Positions 1-8,761 of a stretch of 25,950 nucleotides of DNA are shown one piece after another (positions within the stretch are counted from its first letter, which is position 1; each line of letters starts with the position of its first letter). Where the stretch lies: positions 15,845-41,794 of the forward strand of contig AQYM01000031.1 of the NCBI GenBank assembly GCA_000380705.1, given 5' to 3'. Position numbers and translations under genes: made by a program. The DNA comes from Crenarchaeota archaeon SCGC AAA471-B05. Its GTDB lineage: Archaea; Thermoproteota; Thermoprotei; Gearchaeales; Gearchaeaceae. The notes below the pieces were generated by a model. That model worked only from the letters and a program-made list of their open reading frames with translations, ran no database searches and was not told where the DNA came from.

Positions 1-296
1 GAGTAGATGAGAAAAGCGTAATTTTAAAATCTTCAAATTTTGAAATTTCAGCAACAAAAAATGAGATGAGGATAAGTTATCCTGATTTCTTGTTAAGTAT
101 AAAGGGTAATATTATAAAGTTTTACTCAAAGGGAAAGAGGCTTTACTTTCAAGATGAACAATTGGCTCTAAAATTGATAGATGAAATTACTAAAAAAATA
201 AATGAACAGATTATAAATATAATGGAAGGATTTCCTTTAGATGTAATAGAAATAATAAATACTGTGGAAAAGATTTTCGAGAATCATAAACCATGA
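1..296 (+). CDS. 3' part of an unrecognised gene (start outside window)
   Basis: The reading frame is open from base 3 and continues upstream of the window, so this is the C-terminal part (about 97 residues visible) of a longer protein. The internal ATG at 66 is not needed as a start. The visible part has a beta-rich beginning followed by a helical, Lys/Glu/Ile-rich tail with no motif that I recognise. Its TGA overlaps the next gene's ATG (ATGA at 293-296), so it is co-transcribed and probably translationally coupled with the ABC exporter behind it. That context suggests a regulator or accessory protein of the exporter, but this is inference only. Confidence 0.7.
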   Translation, partial: VDEKSVILKSSNFEISATKNEMRISYPDFLLSIKGNIIKFYSKGKRLYFQDEQLALKLIDEITKKINEQIINIMEGFPLDVIEIINTVEKIFENHKP

Positions 297-1243
297 GAGA
301 AATTATAGTTGCAAGAAATTTAGTTAAAATATTTAAAGTTAAAGAAAGAAAGGGATTATTTAAGAGTAATCCTAAATTAATAAGAGCTTTGGATAGAGTA
401 AGCTTTGAAATATATCGAGGTGAAATATTCAGTTTAGTAGGTCCTAACGGTGCAGGTAAAACTACGACAATAAAGATACTTTCAACTTTACTTATTCCTG
501 ATGAAGGAGAGGCAATAATTAACGGTTATGATATACTTAAAAATCCAAATAAAGTAAGGGAAAGTATAGGATTAACTTTATCTCCAGAGAAAGGGTTTTA
601 TTCAAGATTAACTGGAATAGAGAACCTAGTATATTATGGAAGATTATACGGTTTATCTAAGAATGAAGCATTAAACAAAGCTAAAAATTTGGTAGAGCTA
701 GTAAACCTAGGAAAAGATGCATACAGAACCGTAGATGAATATAGTTTAGGAATGAAGGCAAAATTAAGTATAGCAAAATGCTTGATTCATGATCCTCCGA
801 TACTGTTCTTAGATGAACCAACAGCAGGCTTAGATCCTTTATCTGCAAGAAGAATTAGATTGCTTATTTCTGAGTTAACAAAACAAGGAAAAACGATACT
901 TTTAACAAGCCATAATATGTGGGAAGTTGAAACATTAAGTAGTAGAGTAGCAGTAATAAACAAAGGTAATATAGTTGCAATAGGTTCAAGTAAAGAATTA
1001 AAGGAAAAACTAGGTTTGAAATACGTTATTGAAGTGGAAGTTTTAAATAATGAAATAAAGGATTATGAAACTAGCTTAGGTGAAAGAGGAAATCCAGTAA
1101 TAAAAATGATAACTGATAAACCAAATGAAACACTTATTAAATTAATCGAAGAACTTAAGGAAAAGGGATACAATATAGGTTATATAAGGATAATAGAACC
1201 GAGCATGGAAGAAGTTTTTGCTAGAATAGTTGAAGAAAAATGA
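293..1243 (+). CDS. ABC-2 type exporter ATP-binding subunit (DrrA/CcmA-like)
   Basis: A 316-residue ATPase that would power a membrane exporter formed by the two permeases behind it. Walker A GPNGAGKTT lies at about residues 50-58 and the Q-loop region near 97-100. The signature is the divergent YSLGMKAK (150-157) that is usual in DrrA-type proteins. Walker B ILFLDEP is at 170-176, followed by the D-loop GLDP and the switch histidine H207 in TSHN. About 90 residues after the nucleotide-binding domain form the C-terminal extension typical of this group. The start overlaps the upstream stop and the stop overlaps the next start (ATGA at 1240-1243). The substrate is unknown; the family exports drugs, lipids or polysaccharides. 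Confidence 0.93.
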   Translation: MREIIVARNLVKIFKVKERKGLFKSNPKLIRALDRVSFEIYRGEIFSLVGPNGAGKTTTIKILSTLLIPDEGEAIINGYDILKNPNKVRESIGLTLSPEKGFYSRLTGIENLVYYGRLYGLSKNEALNKAKNLVELVNLGKDAYRTVDEYSLGMKAKLSIAKCLIHDPPILFLDEPTAGLDPLSARRIRLLISELTKQGKTILLTSHNMWEVETLSSRVAVINKGNIVAIGSSKELKEKLGLKYVIEVEVLNNEIKDYETSLGERGNPVIKMITDKPNETLIKLIEELKEKGYNIGYIRIIEPSMEEVFARIVEEK

Positions 1244-2019
1244 AAAAGTACATAAATCAATTTATTGCTATATTTAGCGTAGAAATTAAAAGTTTAATGA
1301 GACAAGCAGGCCAATTCGGTTTTGTTATATTTTTACCCTTTCTATTTTCCTTTTTTACATTTGGAATAGGAGCTGGAATTTCTGGAAGTATAAGCCTAGA
1401 AATATGGTTTTACCAATTAATAGGATTTACTGTGTTAACACTGGCATTAATTTTTACAGAATCCTCTGCTTGGTATGTGAGAGAAGGTCTTCTTACTGGA
1501 AGACTAGAGTATTTGCTTGCTTCACCAACTCATCCTTTGGTAGTAGTTACTGCTACAGCTTTATACAACGCTATATTTGCTCTTCTAATGTTCTTTATAA
1601 TAGGTTTCATAGGCACAATTGCAGTTTATGGAATAGCTAAAATACTTAATTTCATTCTTTCGATTTTTATATTAGTATTATTCTTATTACCTATGCTTGG
1701 AATAAACCTAATTGTTGCAGGATTAACTATAATAGCTAAAGAGCCACAAGGGATAATCCAACCTATAAATTCTATAATCTCTGCAGTTTCAGGATTTGTT
1801 TATCCGATAACTTTACTTCCTTTATTTCTCCAAATATTAGGTAAATCTTTGCCATATTATTATGCAGTAGAAAATGTACGTATAACAATTACTGAATTTG
1901 TCAATTTACTTTATCTTTATCCTTTACCTTTATTGCTACTATATTTTTTATCTGGAATAGTAATTTATAGATTCTTAGAGAACATCTTTATTAGGAAGCG
2001 TGGTACATATGGTTGGTAA
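1240..2019 (+). CDS. ABC-2 type transporter permease 1
   Basis: A 259-residue integral membrane protein with about six hydrophobic segments (roughly residues 25-48, 58-75, 103-130, 135-165, 175-200 and 222-245). The stretch REGLLTGRLEYLLASPT near residues 81-97, between helices 2 and 3, is the conserved ABC-2 permease motif region that contacts the ATPase. The start overlaps the ATPase stop and a second permease begins 10 bases downstream, so the likely complex is a heterodimeric permease with an ATPase dimer. The substrate cannot be read from the sequence. Confidence 0.88.
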   Translation: MKKYINQFIAIFSVEIKSLMRQAGQFGFVIFLPFLFSFFTFGIGAGISGSISLEIWFYQLIGFTVLTLALIFTESSAWYVREGLLTGRLEYLLASPTHPLVVVTATALYNAIFALLMFFIIGFIGTIAVYGIAKILNFILSIFILVLFLLPMLGINLIVAGLTIIAKEPQGIIQPINSIISAVSGFVYPITLLPLFLQILGKSLPYYYAVENVRITITEFVNLLYLYPLPLLLLYFLSGIVIYRFLENIFIRKRGTYGW

Positions 2020-2029
2020 TATTTAAAAA

Positions 2030-2812
2030 ATGCTAAATAAAATATTTGCTGAGATCGAAAGAGGTTTTGCTCTATGGAAAAGCTATAAAATATTTCTTAT
2101 AAGCGATCTAATTTCGACACCTTTCTGGATATATTTTTTTATTTTAGCCATTTTAATTTATGCACAACATTTACTTAATGATAGATTTATTATGACAAAT
2201 CTAATGTGGGGATTATTTATGTTTTTCTTCATTTCTAGTTTCATGTGGCTGGGCAATTCGGTGATTATAATACTACAACAAGGAATAATGGAAAACATAA
2301 TTTTAACAAACACAAAATTAAGCATCCATATATTTGGAAGAGGGATCATTTCAATTCTAGATACAACAATAGGAGGGATTATAATAATTTTAATGTCCTA
2401 TTTTACGTTTAAAGTAACCTTATACATAGCAGATCCATTATTCTTTATAATTTTTTTAATCTTAGCCTTCCTGTTTTTTATATTCTTCTCTACAATTTAT
2501 GCTATTTTAATTATAGCCGTAAGATCTCCCTGGATAATTACTAACATATTACAATTCATATTACCTTTCTTTAGTGGAGCAATACCTATACAAATATTCC
2601 AAAAAGAAATTGCAGGCATAATAACTTATTCACCTTTATTTTATATTGTAGGTCCCGTAGTAGCTTCAGCTACAGGCTATTATATAATGGATAAGTATTT
2701 ATTGCTAACCATCGCTTTAATAATAGTATTATTTACGGCATCAATAAGCAACTATTTGGAAAAATTATTAATTAAGAAAGCATTAAAAGAAGGAAAATTT
2801 TCTTTATTTTAA
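2030..2812 (+). CDS. ABC-2 type transporter permease 2
   Basis: A 260-residue, strongly hydrophobic protein with about six membrane segments. It has the same overall plan as the preceding permease but clearly diverged from it, and it carries QGIMENIILTNTKLS at about residues 84-98 in the position of the ABC-2 motif. It is probably the second half of a heterodimeric export channel. Its stop TAA shares one base with the ATG of the hutI-like gene (2812), so the exporter and the imidazolonepropionase should be on one transcript. The assignment rests on topology, the weak motif and gene order; the substrate is unknown. Confidence 0.82.
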   Translation: MLNKIFAEIERGFALWKSYKIFLISDLISTPFWIYFFILAILIYAQHLLNDRFIMTNLMWGLFMFFFISSFMWLGNSVIIILQQGIMENIILTNTKLSIHIFGRGIISILDTTIGGIIIILMSYFTFKVTLYIADPLFFIIFLILAFLFFIFFSTIYAILIIAVRSPWIITNILQFILPFFSGAIPIQIFQKEIAGIITYSPLFYIVGPVVASATGYYIMDKYLLLTIALIIVLFTASISNYLEKLLIKKALKEGKFSLF

Positions 2813-4026
2813 TGGAGATAGATCTTTTGATAAAGGGTAAAGAAATAATTACTTTGAAAGGAGGGATAAAAAAAGGAAACGAGATGGAGAATTTAAATAT
2901 TATCCATGACGGTATAATAGCAATAAATTCTGGTAAAATTTTATTCGTTGGAGAAGAAAAAAATAAAGGAAAATTTAAACCTAAAAAGGAAATAGATGCC
3001 TCAAATAGTTTAGTTATGCCATCTTTTATCGATTGCCATACTCATTTATTATTCTCTGGCTCAAGGGAAGATGAATACGAAATGATGATTAAAGGTTACA
3101 AGTATCAAGAAATATTAGAAAAAGGAGGAGGAATTTGGAAAACTGTAAGATTAACAAAACAGGCTAATGATGAAGAAATAATAAAGGAAACAATGGAACG
3201 AATTGAAAGATTCATAGAAAATGGAGTAACGACTATAGAAATTAAATCTGGATATGGCATAGATTATGAAGAAGAAATAAGAGAATTAAGAATTATTAAC
3301 GAAATTAAAAAAAGATCCAATGCGAGAATTATTCCAACTTTATTAGCTCATTTGCCTAAGGGGAATAGAGAAGAGTATTTAAATGGATTTTTGGACATTT
3401 TGAAAAAGGTAAAAAAGGAAAAACTAGTTGAATTTGTAGATGTATTTTGTGATTCTGGGGCATTTAGTTGTGAGGAAAGTGAGAGAATATTTAAAGAAGC
3501 AGAAAAACTGGGATTTCTATTAAAAATTCATGCAGGAGAAATCGCAGATATAAGATGTGGGAGTCTTTTCCAAAAATTTAAATTTGTTTCTGCAGACCAT
3601 CTAATTCATATAACTGATGAAGATATTCAAAATTTAATAGAAAATAAGATATGCGGTGTTTTATTACCTTCAACAAGTTTTTCATTGCTTCACCAGAGCG
3701 CTAACGCAAGAAAATACATTGATAAAGGTATGCTAATAGCTTTAGCTTCTGATTTTAGTCCAATAAACCAAATTTATGGAATGGAAAATGTTATTGCTAT
3801 AGCTTGTAGAACTTTAAGAATGAGTCAAGCTGAATGTATAACAGCTACAACAATAAACGCAGCTTACGCTTTAAACTTACATTATGAAATTGGTTCGTTG
3901 GAAGAAGGGAAAAAAGCTGATGTTTTGATAATGAATGTGCCTAATTATCGATGGATAGGATATACTATGGGATACAATCATGTTAAAATAGTAATAAAAG
4001 AAGGAGAGATAATAAAGGAAAATTAG
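2812..4026 (+). CDS. hutI: imidazolonepropionase
   Basis: Catalyses hydrolysis of 4-imidazolone-5-propanoate to N-formimino-L-glutamate in histidine degradation. It is a metal-dependent amidohydrolase of 404 residues, the usual family length. The metal ligands are visible: HTH at 76-78, H240 in the IHAGE segment and D314 in LASD. Other HutI hallmarks are GGGIWKTVRLT (105-115), KSGYGID (145-151), DVFCDSGAFS (210-219) and SADHL (260-264). The C-terminal EEGKKADVLIM is the usual amidohydrolase ending. No histidase, urocanase or formiminoglutamase gene lies in the window; instead the gene is the last member of an ABC-exporter operon. Its 3' end overlaps the convergent malic enzyme gene by 4 bases. 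Confidence 0.9.
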   Translation: MEIDLLIKGKEIITLKGGIKKGNEMENLNIIHDGIIAINSGKILFVGEEKNKGKFKPKKEIDASNSLVMPSFIDCHTHLLFSGSREDEYEMMIKGYKYQEILEKGGGIWKTVRLTKQANDEEIIKETMERIERFIENGVTTIEIKSGYGIDYEEEIRELRIINEIKKRSNARIIPTLLAHLPKGNREEYLNGFLDILKKVKKEKLVEFVDVFCDSGAFSCEESERIFKEAEKLGFLLKIHAGEIADIRCGSLFQKFKFVSADHLIHITDEDIQNLIENKICGVLLPSTSFSLLHQSANARKYIDKGMLIALASDFSPINQIYGMENVIAIACRTLRMSQAECITATTINAAYALNLHYEIGSLEEGKKADVLIMNVPNYRWIGYTMGYNHVKIVIKEGEIIKEN

Positions 4027-5741
4027 ATGACTCCAACGTACCTTTTAATTATTCCTTCTCCTATTAGTTTTTCCAATAATATTTTAGTTCTGCTTATTTT
4101 TTCGTTAATCCTTTTATAAAGTTCATCTCTAGAAAGCTTTAACCTTGCTATCCCAATTTCTTGTGCTTTCATAGCAACAGCTAAAGCTTCTCTGACATAA
4201 ACTTCTTCTTGTTCCATTGTAGGAATTATATAATCTTCGTTTATTTCATATTCTTCAGCAACCCTTGCTATTTCTTCTGCAGCAGCTATTAACATATCAT
4301 TCGTTATTTTTTTAGCTAGAACTTCCAATGCACCTCTAAAAACTGCGGGAAAACCTAAGGAATTGTTAACTTGATTTGGAAAATCACTTCTTCCTGTTGC
4401 AACAATCCTTGCTCCAGCTTCCTTAGCTTCCCAAGGCCATATTTCAGGTATAGGATTAGCGCATGCAAAAACTATCGCATTATCGTTCATCAACTTTATC
4501 CATTCGGGCTTTATAACACCGGGCCCTGGTCTAGACATAGCTATTACAACATCGCTTCCTTTCATAGCCTCAGGTATTCCACCGGTCCTTTCTTCCTTGT
4601 TTGTAATATTACAGAGTTCCCATTTATACGGATTTTCATCTTTAACATCCAACCTACTTTTATTTAAAATACCTTTGGAATCTACACAAATTATATTTCC
4701 TGCTTTTACACCATAAGCTATTAATATTTTAGCTATTCTATAATTCGCAGCCCCTGCACCAATTAGAGTAACATAAATTTCGTTAATTTTTTTCCCAACG
4801 ATTTTTAAGGAATTTATTAATGCTGCAAGAACAACCAAAGCAGTTCCATGTTGATCATCATGCCATACTGGAATATCCAGTTCTTCGTATAACCTTTCAT
4901 AAATATAAAAGCATTTGGGTGTAGCTATATCTTCTAAATTTATACCCCCAAAAACAGGTTCTATGGATTTTATTATTTCAATTATTTTATCAGGATCTTT
5001 TGTATTAAGTGTTATAGGAAACGCATCAACACCACCAAGGTACTTAAATAACAAAGCTTTACCTTCCATCACAGGCAATGCTGCATAAGGACCTATATCT
5101 CCCAAACCTAAAGTTCTTGACCCATCTGAAACAACTGCCACAGTATTTCCTTTATTGGTATAAGAAAATACTTTCAAAGGATTCTGGGTAATCTCTTTAG
5201 AAGGTGAAGCTACACCTGGAGTATACCAAATTGAAAAATCTTTGTATGAAGATATTTGAACTTTAGGAATAACTTCTATTTTTCCATTATAAAATTCATG
5301 AAGTTTTGGCGAAATTTCTGAAGGAAGACTCGCTCTTTGCTTAAGTTCTTCTTCTGTCGGTTTTATCAAAAATCTTTGGGCAAACATACCTATTATTTTA
5401 CCATTTTTACCAACGACAGGTAATCTTCTAAAACCATAGATGCTCATTTTTCTTAAAGCTTCTTCAATAGGATCGTCAGCTTTAACTGTAACCAAAGGAG
5501 ATGACATTATTTCTCCGACTTTAACCTTCTTTGGATCTTTACCTTCTCCTACAACTTTTAAAAGTATATCTCTTTCAGTTACTATTCCCACAGGCTCGTC
5601 ATTTAATTTTACTATTACACTACCTACGTCATGCGCCTTCATAATCTTTGATGCTTCATAAACTGTTGCATTAAAATCAACATAATAAACGTTTCTACGC
5701 ATAAAATCTTTTACGAGCCCCTGAGAAATTACTTTTGCCAT
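4023..5741 (-). CDS. malic enzyme with N-terminal CBS-domain pair
   Basis: Oxidatively decarboxylates malate to pyruvate with NAD(P)+. The 572-residue protein has two parts. Residues about 7-130 form two tandem CBS motifs (VGIVTERDIL at 51-60; the second covers about 76-127), which normally bind adenine nucleotides and act as a regulatory module. Residues about 145-572 are a small-type malic enzyme: YTPGVA (catalytic Tyr173), EGKALL (Lys228), NLEDI (metal ligands E270/D271), HDDQHGT (D295/D296), the NAD(P)-binding GAGAANYRI (328-336), ANPIPE (428-433) and NNSLGFP (459-465). Archaeal malic enzymes are usually about 390-440 residues, so the CBS part is an addition. ATG at 5741 fits a leaderless start with an AT-rich box about 26 bases upstream. 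Cofactor preference is not readable. Confidence 0.93.
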   Translation of the reverse strand: MAKVISQGLVKDFMRRNVYYVDFNATVYEASKIMKAHDVGSVIVKLNDEPVGIVTERDILLKVVGEGKDPKKVKVGEIMSSPLVTVKADDPIEEALRKMSIYGFRRLPVVGKNGKIIGMFAQRFLIKPTEEELKQRASLPSEISPKLHEFYNGKIEVIPKVQISSYKDFSIWYTPGVASPSKEITQNPLKVFSYTNKGNTVAVVSDGSRTLGLGDIGPYAALPVMEGKALLFKYLGGVDAFPITLNTKDPDKIIEIIKSIEPVFGGINLEDIATPKCFYIYERLYEELDIPVWHDDQHGTALVVLAALINSLKIVGKKINEIYVTLIGAGAANYRIAKILIAYGVKAGNIICVDSKGILNKSRLDVKDENPYKWELCNITNKEERTGGIPEAMKGSDVVIAMSRPGPGVIKPEWIKLMNDNAIVFACANPIPEIWPWEAKEAGARIVATGRSDFPNQVNNSLGFPAVFRGALEVLAKKITNDMLIAAAEEIARVAEEYEINEDYIIPTMEQEEVYVREALAVAMKAQEIGIARLKLSRDELYKRINEKISRTKILLEKLIGEGIIKRYVGVI

Positions 5742-5761
5742 TAATAATATTTTACTTAATT

Positions 5762-5773
5762 AAATATTTAAAA
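5762..5773 (-). promoter_or_regulatory. TATA-like box of the CBS-malic enzyme gene
   Basis: On the minus strand this reads TTTTAAATATTT, centred about 26 bases before the ATG at 5741. That is the spacing expected for a leaderless archaeal transcript. Assigned by position and composition only, in very A/T-rich DNA. Confidence 0.5.
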
Positions 5774-5820
5774 TTATTTGAAATAAACGTAAAAAGGTAT
5801 ATACAAATATTTATATAATA

Positions 5821-6564
5821 TTAAACAAATTTAATATTATTTGTTTTTAATTTTTTTAATTCTAAAAGCAAAGGTATTTCATTTATTTTTTCCTCGTTTA
5901 AAAGATTCCAAATTATTCCCTTTGGTCTAGGATGTTTTTCAATAACTTTTATTACCCTTTCTGGAGTTATAATATAATCTACGCTTACATCAAAATCTTC
6001 AACAGGAATATCTTCGACCAATTGTATTTCATGAACTGTAGTAATAATAATAACATCGTTACTTATTTTACCATACTCGATAAGAATACCGTATTCCAAT
6101 TCTCCGTAACCTTCCCCTTTTCCTATCCTTGCACCATTCTTTACAGATACAGCTACCGCACCTAAAACTATTAAATCTATATTTGGTAAATCCTTGGGAT
6201 GAACTTTACGACCAAATTCAAAAGCTCCTCTGATCGTAGATGCTTTTTTATAAAATTTGGGAGAAATATTCGAAGGTTCCAACAATATAAATCCTTCTTT
6301 AATTCTAGGTGTTGGCATTATTAATTTTTTACCGTTTATCAATACTAGTTCTCTTACAGGTTGTTGAGGAGAATCAGGATTTACTTTAACTACTTCAGCT
6401 TTGTTAAAAAAATCACAATTCAACAATAATTTAGCTGCTTTTTCTGCTCCTTTAAAATTAGGTATTCTGCCAAATACCGGCCTTGGAAATGATGCAATAT
6501 TCTTTTCTTCCATTAAATTCCAAATAGTTTCCCTTATCTTCTTTTTTATATAACTTTTATCCAT
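5821..6564 (-). CDS. 5-formyltetrahydrofolate cyclo-ligase family protein (COG0212)
   Basis: A 247-residue member of the 5-formyl-THF cyclo-ligase (MTHFS) family. The start follows the archaeal pattern, with a helical KKKIRETIWNLMEEK segment and then FPRPVFGRIPNFKGAEKAA (residues 26-44). The ligand loop GARIGKGEGYGELEYGIL lies near 145-162, matching the Gly-rich motif that binds phosphate and folate. Some COG0212 relatives have been linked to thiamine metabolism rather than to folate, so the exact substrate is uncertain. It lies on the minus strand between the zinc-finger gene and the malic enzyme gene, with gaps of about 70-80 bases, so it may have its own promoter. Confidence 0.8.
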   Translation of the reverse strand: MDKSYIKKKIRETIWNLMEEKNIASFPRPVFGRIPNFKGAEKAAKLLLNCDFFNKAEVVKVNPDSPQQPVRELVLINGKKLIMPTPRIKEGFILLEPSNISPKFYKKASTIRGAFEFGRKVHPKDLPNIDLIVLGAVAVSVKNGARIGKGEGYGELEYGILIEYGKISNDVIIITTVHEIQLVEDIPVEDFDVSVDYIITPERVIKVIEKHPRPKGIIWNLLNEEKINEIPLLLELKKLKTNNIKFV

Positions 6565-6634
6565 CCCACCTGAAGGTTAATCGGATTTACTCCAGTCATA
6601 AAAGACAAAGCTTTAGTTTATTGTAAAACATAAT

Positions 6635-6796
6635 TTATCTTATTTTAGGAAGAAAATGCTCAATTTGGTGATTAGGTTCACAATACCTACAAACAGATTT
6701 TCCGCATATTGTGCACCAGAAAAGTAATATACCATGATATTCACATTTCTTAGCAATAATTCTAGGTCTTACAACCTCTTCCTTTTTCTCTTCCAT
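6635..6796 (-). CDS. 53-residue B-box-like zinc-finger protein
   Basis: A very small protein with eight regularly spaced potential metal ligands: C18, H21, C28, C31, C36, C39, H43 and H47. The pattern CxxH, CxxC, CxxC, HxxxH resembles a cross-brace B-box zinc finger binding two zinc ions. I chose the ATG at 6796 rather than an in-frame one at 6829, because a TATA-like box (6815-6826) lies about 24 bases before it and the longer form would overlap the upstream permease gene and add an unrelated hydrophobic tail. It follows the MacB-type ABC genes by 29 bases. Its partner and role are unknown; such fingers usually bind protein or nucleic acid. Confidence 0.7.
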   Translation of the reverse strand: MEEKKEEVVRPRIIAKKCEYHGILLFWCTICGKSVCRYCEPNHQIEHFLPKIR

Positions 6797-6814
6797 AAAA
6801 TATCTTACAAAAAT

Positions 6815-6826
6815 AAAATATAAAAT
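6815..6826 (-). promoter_or_regulatory. TATA-like box of the zinc-finger gene
   Basis: The minus-strand sequence ATTTTATATTTT is centred about 24 bases from the ATG at 6796. It overlaps the end of the upstream permease gene and supports the short start of the zinc-finger protein. Confidence 0.45.
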
Positions 6827-8091
6827 CATTCATACCTTAGAGCTACAGCAGGTTCTATCTTGGTAGCTCTATATGAAGGATATAATGCGAATACTATCGA
6901 AGCTAGAATAATTTCAGGTATAATTATCGAATAAGTTTGTAAAATTATTTCCATCGTAACGTATCTTATAAATTCATAACTTTCCTTTAGTATTTGGATT
7001 ACTAAAATAGAAGTTACGCTTCCTATTAATACACCTATTAAAGATAAAATTAAAGATTCAAATAGGAACAGTATTAGCACATCAGTTCTCTTTGCACCCA
7101 AGGCTCTTAATGTGCCTATTTCCTTATATCTTTCCCTTACAGTTATAACCATAACTATTAAAACAGAGAGACTGCTGATAATTATTATAACAGCCCAAAT
7201 TATGTTAATGAAGCTATTAAATTGGGAAAATATTCTATCTACAACGTTTAATGCATCTTTCTGAGAAACAATAGTAAAATCAATGTCCTTTTTATATCCC
7301 CTTTCTTCTAAAATTTTAACAACTTCCTGGCTTACAATATCAAGATTGTTAAAATCGTTTACAGATATGAAGATGTTATCAACGATAGCGTTATTTACAT
7401 CTGTAATGTTAGCCAGCTTTAAAGCTTGATTTAAATAAACAATTATTGCATCATTAGGATTTAAATTTGTTCCAGGTATCGGAGGCCTCTTTTCCAAAAG
7501 ACCTATGATTTTAAGTTTTACATTTAAAGTTTTAATCAAAACATTTTGTCTTAAGATTAAATTAACTTCAAGTTTTTGGTTTACATCAACATTCCCGCCT
7601 AAATATTTATTCCATACATTATATCCTAAAACAGCATTAATTTCTTGATCGTTTTTATCTCTTTCCTCTATAAATCTTCCCTTATGAAGTTTTAATTCAC
7701 CAATAGTTAATAAATCTTCCCATCCTCCAGCCATAAAAGAAGAAGTATTTTGACCAAAGATTAAAAATCCTACAATAATTATAGGACTTATTGCCACAAT
7801 CTCTTTAATGTTTTTATTTTTTATGTACAAAGCATCTTCAACCTTAATATACTTTGTAGGAGGAGAATATCCTGACCCACCTAATTCAGCTCTTCCTGGA
7901 ATAACTACTATTGCATTAAAGCCGGCTTCATTTATAGAACTTACCCAATAAGATTTTAATCCGTTCACAGGTCCTATAATAATACCGCCTAATATTACAG
8001 CCAATATGAATGCTAAAACTACAAAAGAATTCCTTAATTTATTCCTTGAAATGTTCCTTAAGGCTAATTTAAACGCTTTTGATAGTCTCAT
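6826..8091 (-). CDS. MacB/FtsX-type ABC transporter permease
   Basis: A 421-residue permease with the MacB plan. One N-terminal membrane helix (about residues 23-48) follows the typical LALRNISRNKLRNS segment. A large external domain of about 230 residues comes next, and three C-terminal helices (about 285-310, 335-365 and 388-410) complete it. The cytoplasmic loop EIGTLRALGA, which couples to the ATPase, and the family ending PAVALRYE are both present. The external domain is likely to be the periplasm-like mechanotransmission domain. Its start overlaps the ATPase gene by 23 bases. In an archaeon without an outer membrane the likely role is lipoprotein or peptide handling or cell-envelope signalling; the substrate is unknown. 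Confidence 0.88.
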   Translation of the reverse strand: MRLSKAFKLALRNISRNKLRNSFVVLAFILAVILGGIIIGPVNGLKSYWVSSINEAGFNAIVVIPGRAELGGSGYSPPTKYIKVEDALYIKNKNIKEIVAISPIIIVGFLIFGQNTSSFMAGGWEDLLTIGELKLHKGRFIEERDKNDQEINAVLGYNVWNKYLGGNVDVNQKLEVNLILRQNVLIKTLNVKLKIIGLLEKRPPIPGTNLNPNDAIIVYLNQALKLANITDVNNAIVDNIFISVNDFNNLDIVSQEVVKILEERGYKKDIDFTIVSQKDALNVVDRIFSQFNSFINIIWAVIIIISSLSVLIVMVITVRERYKEIGTLRALGAKRTDVLILFLFESLILSLIGVLIGSVTSILVIQILKESYEFIRYVTMEIILQTYSIIIPEIILASIVFALYPSYRATKIEPAVALRYE

Positions 8092-8752
8092 TTATTATTT
8101 TTCCATCTTTTATATAAATAATTCTATCTGATTTTGTTGCTAAAGATGTATTATGTGTTACTAGAACTATCGTTTTACCCATTTTTTTAAGTTTTAAAAA
8201 CAAATCCATTATTTCTTCAGCTGTTTTACTATCAAGATTTCCGGTAGGCTCATCTGCTAATATGATTTCAGGATCGTTAATTAAAGCTCTTGCGATGGCC
8301 ACCCTTTGTTGCTCACCTCCACTAAGTTGAGAAGGTTTATGGAATAATCTTTCTCTCAATCCTACTAAATTAAGAAGCTCTATGGCTCTTTCTCTAACAT
8401 TCTTAGTTTTATTGGAAAAAGAAGAAGCGATTTCTACATTTTCTAAAGCAGTTAAATTGGGCAATAAATTAAAGGTTTGAAAAACGAAACCAATGTTATT
8501 GGCTCTGAATTCTGAAAGCTTTTTATCGTTCAATAATGTAACATCCAATCCTTTAAAAATTACTTTTCCTTTTGTAGGTTTATCAAGACAACCTATCATA
8601 TTTAAAAGAGTGGTTTTACCTGAACCTGAAGGTCCCAAAACACTTACGAATTCATTTTCTTTTATTTCAAGATTTATATTTTCTAGAGCTTTTACTACTG
8701 TAAAGCCTACTTTATAATATTTCGAAACTCCTATTAGGCTTACAACTGCCAT
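8069..8752 (-). CDS. MacB/LolD-type ABC transporter ATP-binding protein
   Basis: A 227-residue ATPase, the normal length for LolD/MacB partners. Walker A GPSGSGKTT is at residues 40-48, the Q-loop Q92 in FVFQTFNLLPNLTALENV, the signature LSGGEQQR at 143-150, Walker B IILADEPTGNLD at 163-174 and the switch histidine H200 in VTHN. The segment around FQTFNLLPNLTALENV is diagnostic of the LolD/MacB subfamily. It overlaps its permease gene by 23 bases. Transcription probably starts from an A/T-rich element shared with the divergent gene at 8801. Confidence 0.93.
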   Translation of the reverse strand: MAVVSLIGVSKYYKVGFTVVKALENINLEIKENEFVSVLGPSGSGKTTLLNMIGCLDKPTKGKVIFKGLDVTLLNDKKLSEFRANNIGFVFQTFNLLPNLTALENVEIASSFSNKTKNVRERAIELLNLVGLRERLFHKPSQLSGGEQQRVAIARALINDPEIILADEPTGNLDSKTAEEIMDLFLKLKKMGKTIVLVTHNTSLATKSDRIIYIKDGKIINETIKSV

Positions 8753-8761
8753 TGATTATTA

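Noticed and set aside
5932..6165. Plus-strand open frame opposite the cyclo-ligase gene (and similar frames opposite the malic enzyme, PEPCK and HyuB genes)
   Set aside because: They are antisense shadows of well-supported genes, with unlikely residue composition (Phe/Tyr/Cys/Ser-rich) and no promoter.
6565..6634. A possible tRNA or C/D-box RNA in the gap before the cyclo-ligase gene (GGTTAATCGGATTTACTCC looks a little like a T-arm)
   Set aside because: No acceptor or anticodon stems could be paired and no C/D box pair with correct spacing was found.
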